The position numbers and the translations under genes are program-made. Shown one piece after another: positions 7,400-9,760 of a stretch of 9,760 nt of DNA. Source of the DNA: Pseudomonadota bacterium (GTDB lineage Bacteria > Pseudomonadota > Alphaproteobacteria > Rhodospirillales > 2-02-FULL-58-16). Each line of letters opens with the position of its first letter. The stretch's first letter is position 1. Below the pieces are notes generated by a model. That model worked only from the letters and a program-made list of their open reading frames with translations. It had not been told where the DNA came from and did not search any database. The stretch lies in the NCBI GenBank assembly GCA_022572335.1, contig JACZWD010000093.1, positions 1-9,760 on the forward strand, written 5' to 3'.

Positions 7400-8731
7400 T
7401 CACAGCCCGCTGGCCAGGGCGATCAACTGGATGGGATGCTGTGCCTCTTCGACGGCCCGGCCGCCGCCGTTCAAACGCTCCATCCCCTGCACGATGTGCG
7501 CGCGGGCCAGCGGACATTCGGAAACGATGAACGCCGCCTTCGTCTCGGCCGCCTGGCGCGCCACCGGCCGGCCTGTCTTCAGGGCCACCTCGAACATGTC
7601 CTTTCTTATCCCCCAGGCGCCGCCGTGCCCCGAACAGCGTTCGATCACCGAGACCTTGGTGTCGGGCACGAGGGCCAGCATCTCGACCGCCTTGCGGCCC
7701 ATGTTCTGGGCCCGGGCATGGCAGGCGATGTGCACCGCGACGTCGCCGTCCAGGGGCTTCAGGGGCCGGGCCAGGCCCTCTTTCCTGGCGATGCCGACCA
7801 CGTACTCGCTGATGTCGAAGGTGGCCCGGCTGAGGCGATGTACATTGTCGTCCCCGGGCACGATCAGCGGCCATTCGAACTTGAGCATGAGACTGCACGA
7901 CGGAACCAGGGAGACGACGTCGTATCCCTTGTCGATCCAGCCCCGCAACTCGGCCGCCACGGCGCACGCGGTTTCGGCTACGCGTGCGATGTCGCCGGAC
8001 TCAAGCTGCGGCATGCCGCAACAGGCGGGATAGACGATTTCCGTTTCGACGCCGTTCGCCGCCAGCACGGCGCGCGCCGCGACGCCGATGTCGGGGGCGT
8101 TGTAGTTGCCGAAACAGGTGGCGTAGAGCACCGCCTTGCGGCCGAACGCGGGGGCGTCGCGGTTGACCGGCACCGGCGCCGGGCGGTCGATCAGGGTCGG
8201 GCGGTGGAATTTGGGCAGCTCCGCGTCGCGGTGAATACCGGCCGCCGCTTCCATCAACGGCCGGGTCAGGCGGTTGCCGCGGTCCGTCGCCCAGTTGGCG
8301 AGCGGCGCCACCGAACACCCGAGCCGGCCGTTGCGGTCGGTCTTGGCGATCTGGCGCGCGGCGAAACCGACCTTGCCTTCCCTGGCCTCGACCGCCCGGT
8401 AGCGCAGCATGAGGTGGGGGAAATCCAGGTTGAACTCGTGGGGCGGCACGTACGGACACTTGGTCATGAAGCACATGTCGCAGAGGGTGCAGGCGTCCAC
8501 CACACCCTTGAAATCGCCGCTGGACACCCCGTCCAGCTCGCCCGTAACGCCGCTGTCGATCAGGTCGAACAGGCGCGGGAAGACGTCGCACAGGTTGAAG
8601 CAGCGCCGGCAGCCGTGGCAGATGTCGAAGACCCGGCGCAACTCCGCGTCCAACTTCTGCCGATCGTGGAAATCCGCCTCCCGCCAGGGGATGGGATGGC
8701 GTTCGGGCGCTTCCAGGCTACCTTCGCGCAT
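7400..8731 (-). CDS. HdrD/GlpC-like Fe-S oxidoreductase of the rubrerythrin module
   Basis: A 443-residue cytoplasmic iron-sulfur protein related to HdrD, GlpC and the glycolate oxidase Fe-S subunit. Two N-terminal [4Fe-4S] ferredoxin motifs are visible: C38-C41-C44-C48 (CHGCRRCFNLC) and C81-C84-C87-C92 (CTLCDMCFMTKCP). The second has four residues, not three, before the last cysteine. Two CCG-type modules follow: C206, C237-C238 (ACCGMP) and C279; then C337 (CHAR), C366 (CSGHGG, a variant of CCG) and C406. Such modules bind a further Fe-S cluster or the substrate disulfide in HdrB/D. The ATG at 8731 is set by an AAGGAG 7 bases upstream; the frame is open to 8980 but overlaps the rubrerythrin gene. 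The gene lies 94 bp after rubrerythrin and 13 bp before DUF3501. Electron transfer to rubrerythrin is plausible but unproved. Confidence 0.87.
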   Translation of the reverse strand: MREGSLEAPERHPIPWREADFHDRQKLDAELRRVFDICHGCRRCFNLCDVFPRLFDLIDSGVTGELDGVSSGDFKGVVDACTLCDMCFMTKCPYVPPHEFNLDFPHLMLRYRAVEAREGKVGFAARQIAKTDRNGRLGCSVAPLANWATDRGNRLTRPLMEAAAGIHRDAELPKFHRPTLIDRPAPVPVNRDAPAFGRKAVLYATCFGNYNAPDIGVAARAVLAANGVETEIVYPACCGMPQLESGDIARVAETACAVAAELRGWIDKGYDVVSLVPSCSLMLKFEWPLIVPGDDNVHRLSRATFDISEYVVGIARKEGLARPLKPLDGDVAVHIACHARAQNMGRKAVEMLALVPDTKVSVIERCSGHGGAWGIRKDMFEVALKTGRPVARQAAETKAAFIVSECPLARAHIVQGMERLNGGGRAVEEAQHPIQLIALASGL

Positions 8732-8761
8732 GTGTGCGCTCCTTACCGTATGGCGACGGCT

Positions 8762-8818
8762 CCCCTTAGTGAAACGGGGGATCCGCCGGACCCCCCGCTG
8801 GCGCAAAGAATCCGGGGG
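8762..8818 (-). promoter_or_regulatory. Alternating C/G tracts: possible attenuator or processing hairpin
   Basis: In the gap between rubrerythrin and the Fe-S gene the minus-strand RNA would carry C5 (8818-8814), G6 (8796-8791), C5 (8780-8776) and G4 (8765-8762). The middle pair forms a compact hairpin (8797-8775): a 10-bp stem with one G-U pair and a 3-base loop, followed by UUU. The outer pairings (first with second, third with fourth) exclude it. The SD for the Fe-S gene follows at 8744-8739. The hairpin itself is clear; any switching role is inference. Confidence 0.5.
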
Positions 8819-8825
8819 ACAGCCT

Positions 8826-9245
8826 TCAATCCATGCCGTCAAGCGCCTTCTGGAACCGGCCGGCGTGGGACTTTTCGGCCTTGGCCAGGGTTTCGAACCA
8901 GTCGGCGATCTCGTCGAACCCTTCCTCGCGGGCGGACTTCGCCATGCCGGGATACATGTCGGTGTACTCGTACGTCTCACCGGCGATGGCCGCCTTCAGG
9001 TTGTCCTGGGTGGGTCCGATGGGAAGGTCGGTGGCCGGGTCGCCCACCTCCTCGAGGTACTCGAGATGGCCATGGGCATGGCCGGTTTCACCTTCGGCGG
9101 TGGAGCGGAAGACGGCGGAAACGTCGTTGTACCCCTCGATGTCGGCCTTGCGGGCGAAATACAGGTAGCGGCGGTTGGCCTGGGATTCGCCGGCGAAGGC
9201 GTCTTTCAGGTTCTTTTCGGTCTTGGTTCCCTTCAATGCAGGCAT
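8826..9245 (-). CDS. rbr: Rubrerythrin without rubredoxin domain
   Basis: A 139-residue ferritin-like di-iron protein. Rubrerythrins reduce hydrogen peroxide in the cytoplasm, usually with electrons from rubredoxin. The four-helix di-iron ligands are visible: E20 (FAGES), E53 and H56 (EGETGH), E90 and E93 (GETYEY), and E124 and H127 (KAEKSH). The protein ends directly after the ferritin-like domain (ALDGMD). The C-terminal rubredoxin domain, with two CxxC pairs, of classical rubrerythrins is absent, and there is not one cysteine in the chain. The ATG at 9245 has a GGGGAGA ribosome site (9251-9257). The gene has its own promoter downstream of the irr-like gene and leads the rubrerythrin, Fe-S protein and DUF3501 unit. 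Short rubrerythrins of this type are known in bacteria; an external electron donor is needed. Confidence 0.93.
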   Translation of the reverse strand: MPALKGTKTEKNLKDAFAGESQANRRYLYFARKADIEGYNDVSAVFRSTAEGETGHAHGHLEYLEEVGDPATDLPIGPTQDNLKAAIAGETYEYTDMYPGMAKSAREEGFDEIADWFETLAKAEKSHAGRFQKALDGMD

Positions 9246-9323
9246 GGTTTTCTCCCCTTATCGGGTTCCCTCCTGATGGCAGATACGAATCGCGCCGGGC
9301 CGGCGCTAAAGGTCTCATCTGTC

Positions 9324-9352
9324 AATATGAGGGCACGTGGCGGTCGTGTCAA
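9324..9352 (-). promoter_or_regulatory. Sigma70-type promoter of rubrerythrin unit
   Basis: On the minus strand a perfect TTGACA (9347-9352) is followed after 17 bases by CATATT (9324-9329, 4 of 6 to the -10 consensus). Transcription would begin near 9317, about 70 bases before the rubrerythrin ATG. A second TTGACA (9320-9325) overlaps the -10 but has no good partner. Confidence 0.65.
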
Positions 9353-9357
9353 CAATT

Positions 9358-9372
9358 CTGTAAGAATTCTAA
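9358..9372 (-). promoter_or_regulatory. Candidate Fur/PerR/Irr-type operator
   Basis: Minus-strand TTAGAATTCTTACAG matches the PerR box consensus TTATAATNATTATAA at 11 of 14 defined positions, and contains the palindrome AGAATTCT (9363-9370). Its TTAGAA half also resembles half of the Irr (ICE) motif. An 11-base near-direct repeat (AGAATTCTTAC, 9370-9360; AGAATTGTTGA, 9359-9349) runs on into the -35 of the rubrerythrin promoter. The adjacent irr-like gene makes Irr the first candidate to bind here. The gap to the irr stop (9373-9407) is AT-rich with no hairpin. Confidence 0.45.
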
Positions 9373-9407
9373 AAACTTAGATAACGTACTGTTTTTATTT
9401 ATATTTT

Positions 9408-9760
9408 TCAGTCGGTGTCGTCGAGCCTGACGACCACGTCGACGCGCTTGACCCGCGTCCCCTTGGGCGGGTCCGGCAGCCGGGCGAGGACGATCCGGTC
9501 GGCGGGAATGTCGGCCAGCCGGCCGGTGGATTCGAAGAAGAAGTGGTGGTGATCGCTGGTATTGGTGTCGAAATAGGAGCGCTGGGAATCGACCACGATC
9601 TCGCGCAACAACCCGGCGGCGGTGAACTGGTGCAGGGTGTTATACACGGTGGCCAGGGAAACCCGGATGGCGGCTTCCAGCGCCTCGCCGTGGAGAATTT
9701 CGGCGGTCACATGGCGGTCGCCCCCATCGAACAGCAGCCTGGCAAGGGCCAGGCGCTGGC
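9408..9760 (-). CDS. irr: Fur-family iron response regulator Irr, 5' end outside window
   Basis: The last 116 codons of a Fur-family regulator are visible; the N-terminus lies beyond the right edge. The frame runs through the GTG at 9710 (HVTAE), so that codon is internal, not a start. The DNA-binding helices include HVTAEILHG (16-24 of the visible part) and VSLATVYNTLHQFTAAGLL (33-51), the family's recognition region. SDHHHFFFESTGRLADIP (68-85) carries the His-His-His run (70-72) linked to haem/metal sensing in Irr. No cysteine occurs in the visible part, so the CxxC zinc sites of Fur and PerR are absent, as in Irr. The VDVVVRLDD ending fits. Irr controls haem and iron genes in alphaproteobacteria in response to haem. 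The gene is upstream of rubrerythrin on the same strand and probably regulates it through the operator at 9358-9372 (inference). Confidence 0.85.
   Translation of the reverse strand, partial: QRLALARLLFDGGDRHVTAEILHGEALEAAIRVSLATVYNTLHQFTAAGLLREIVVDSQRSYFDTNTSDHHHFFFESTGRLADIPADRIVLARLPDPPKGTRVKRVDVVVRLDDTD

Noticed and set aside
7256..9430. 724-residue plus-strand frame, the longest open frame in the window
   Set aside because: Antisense to the DUF3501, Fe-S protein and rubrerythrin genes; length is explained by the GC bias of their third codon positions.
9408..9710. Complete small gene starting at the GTG at 9710
   Set aside because: The frame continues upstream to the window edge with Fur-family residues, so the GTG codes an internal Val and the gene is only cut by the window.

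Overview
The window looks like the chromosome of a high-GC alphaproteobacterium, probably of the Rhodospirillales type. The strongest marker is the partial gene at the right edge. It is a Fur-family protein with a His-His-His run and no cysteines in its visible part, which fits Irr, the alphaproteobacterial iron/haem response regulator. Base composition, dense long antisense reading frames and the other gene families agree. No tRNA, rRNA, CRISPR array, transposase gene or phage gene was seen.

Left part (188-3023, plus strand): a sulfur-metabolism cluster. An Rrf2-family regulator is followed by cysteine synthase (cysK), a MoeB/ThiF/HesA-type E1-like adenylyltransferase and a DsrE-like protein. 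The last two overlap by 8 bases. The regulator lacks the IscR cysteine cluster and ends in a flexible tail with a C-terminal isoleucine, the residue by which known partners dock in the CysK active site. A CymR-CysK-like regulatory pair is therefore a testable idea.

Middle (3024-6708): a convergent, lower-GC SAM methyltransferase (minus strand); a 147-bp AT-rich stretch bounded by 17-bp imperfect inverted repeats, possibly a MITE or insertion-sequence remnant; then a minus-strand pair, a GyaR-like 2-hydroxyacid dehydrogenase followed 22 bp later by a class IV PLP aminotransferase/lyase. Both enzymes lack a residue normally conserved in their families: the catalytic Glu of the dehydrogenase is Ala, and the PLP-contacting Glu of the class IV enzyme is Gly. 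Divergent from the dehydrogenase is an exported SH3-domain protein behind a recognisable sigma70-type promoter.

Right part (6709-9760, minus strand): an oxidative/iron-stress module reading irr - rubrerythrin - HdrD/GlpC-like Fe-S oxidoreductase - DUF3501. The rubrerythrin has no rubredoxin domain, so the Fe-S protein may belong to its electron supply. The rubrerythrin promoter (TTGACA-N17-CATATT) carries a PerR/Irr-like AT-rich operator just upstream of the -35. Between rubrerythrin and the Fe-S gene are four alternating C/G tracts that can form mutually exclusive hairpins. At the convergent junction with the SH3 gene, a heptamer (CTGATCC) array with an inverted partner forms a long hairpin and has been taken into the 3' end of the DUF3501 gene.
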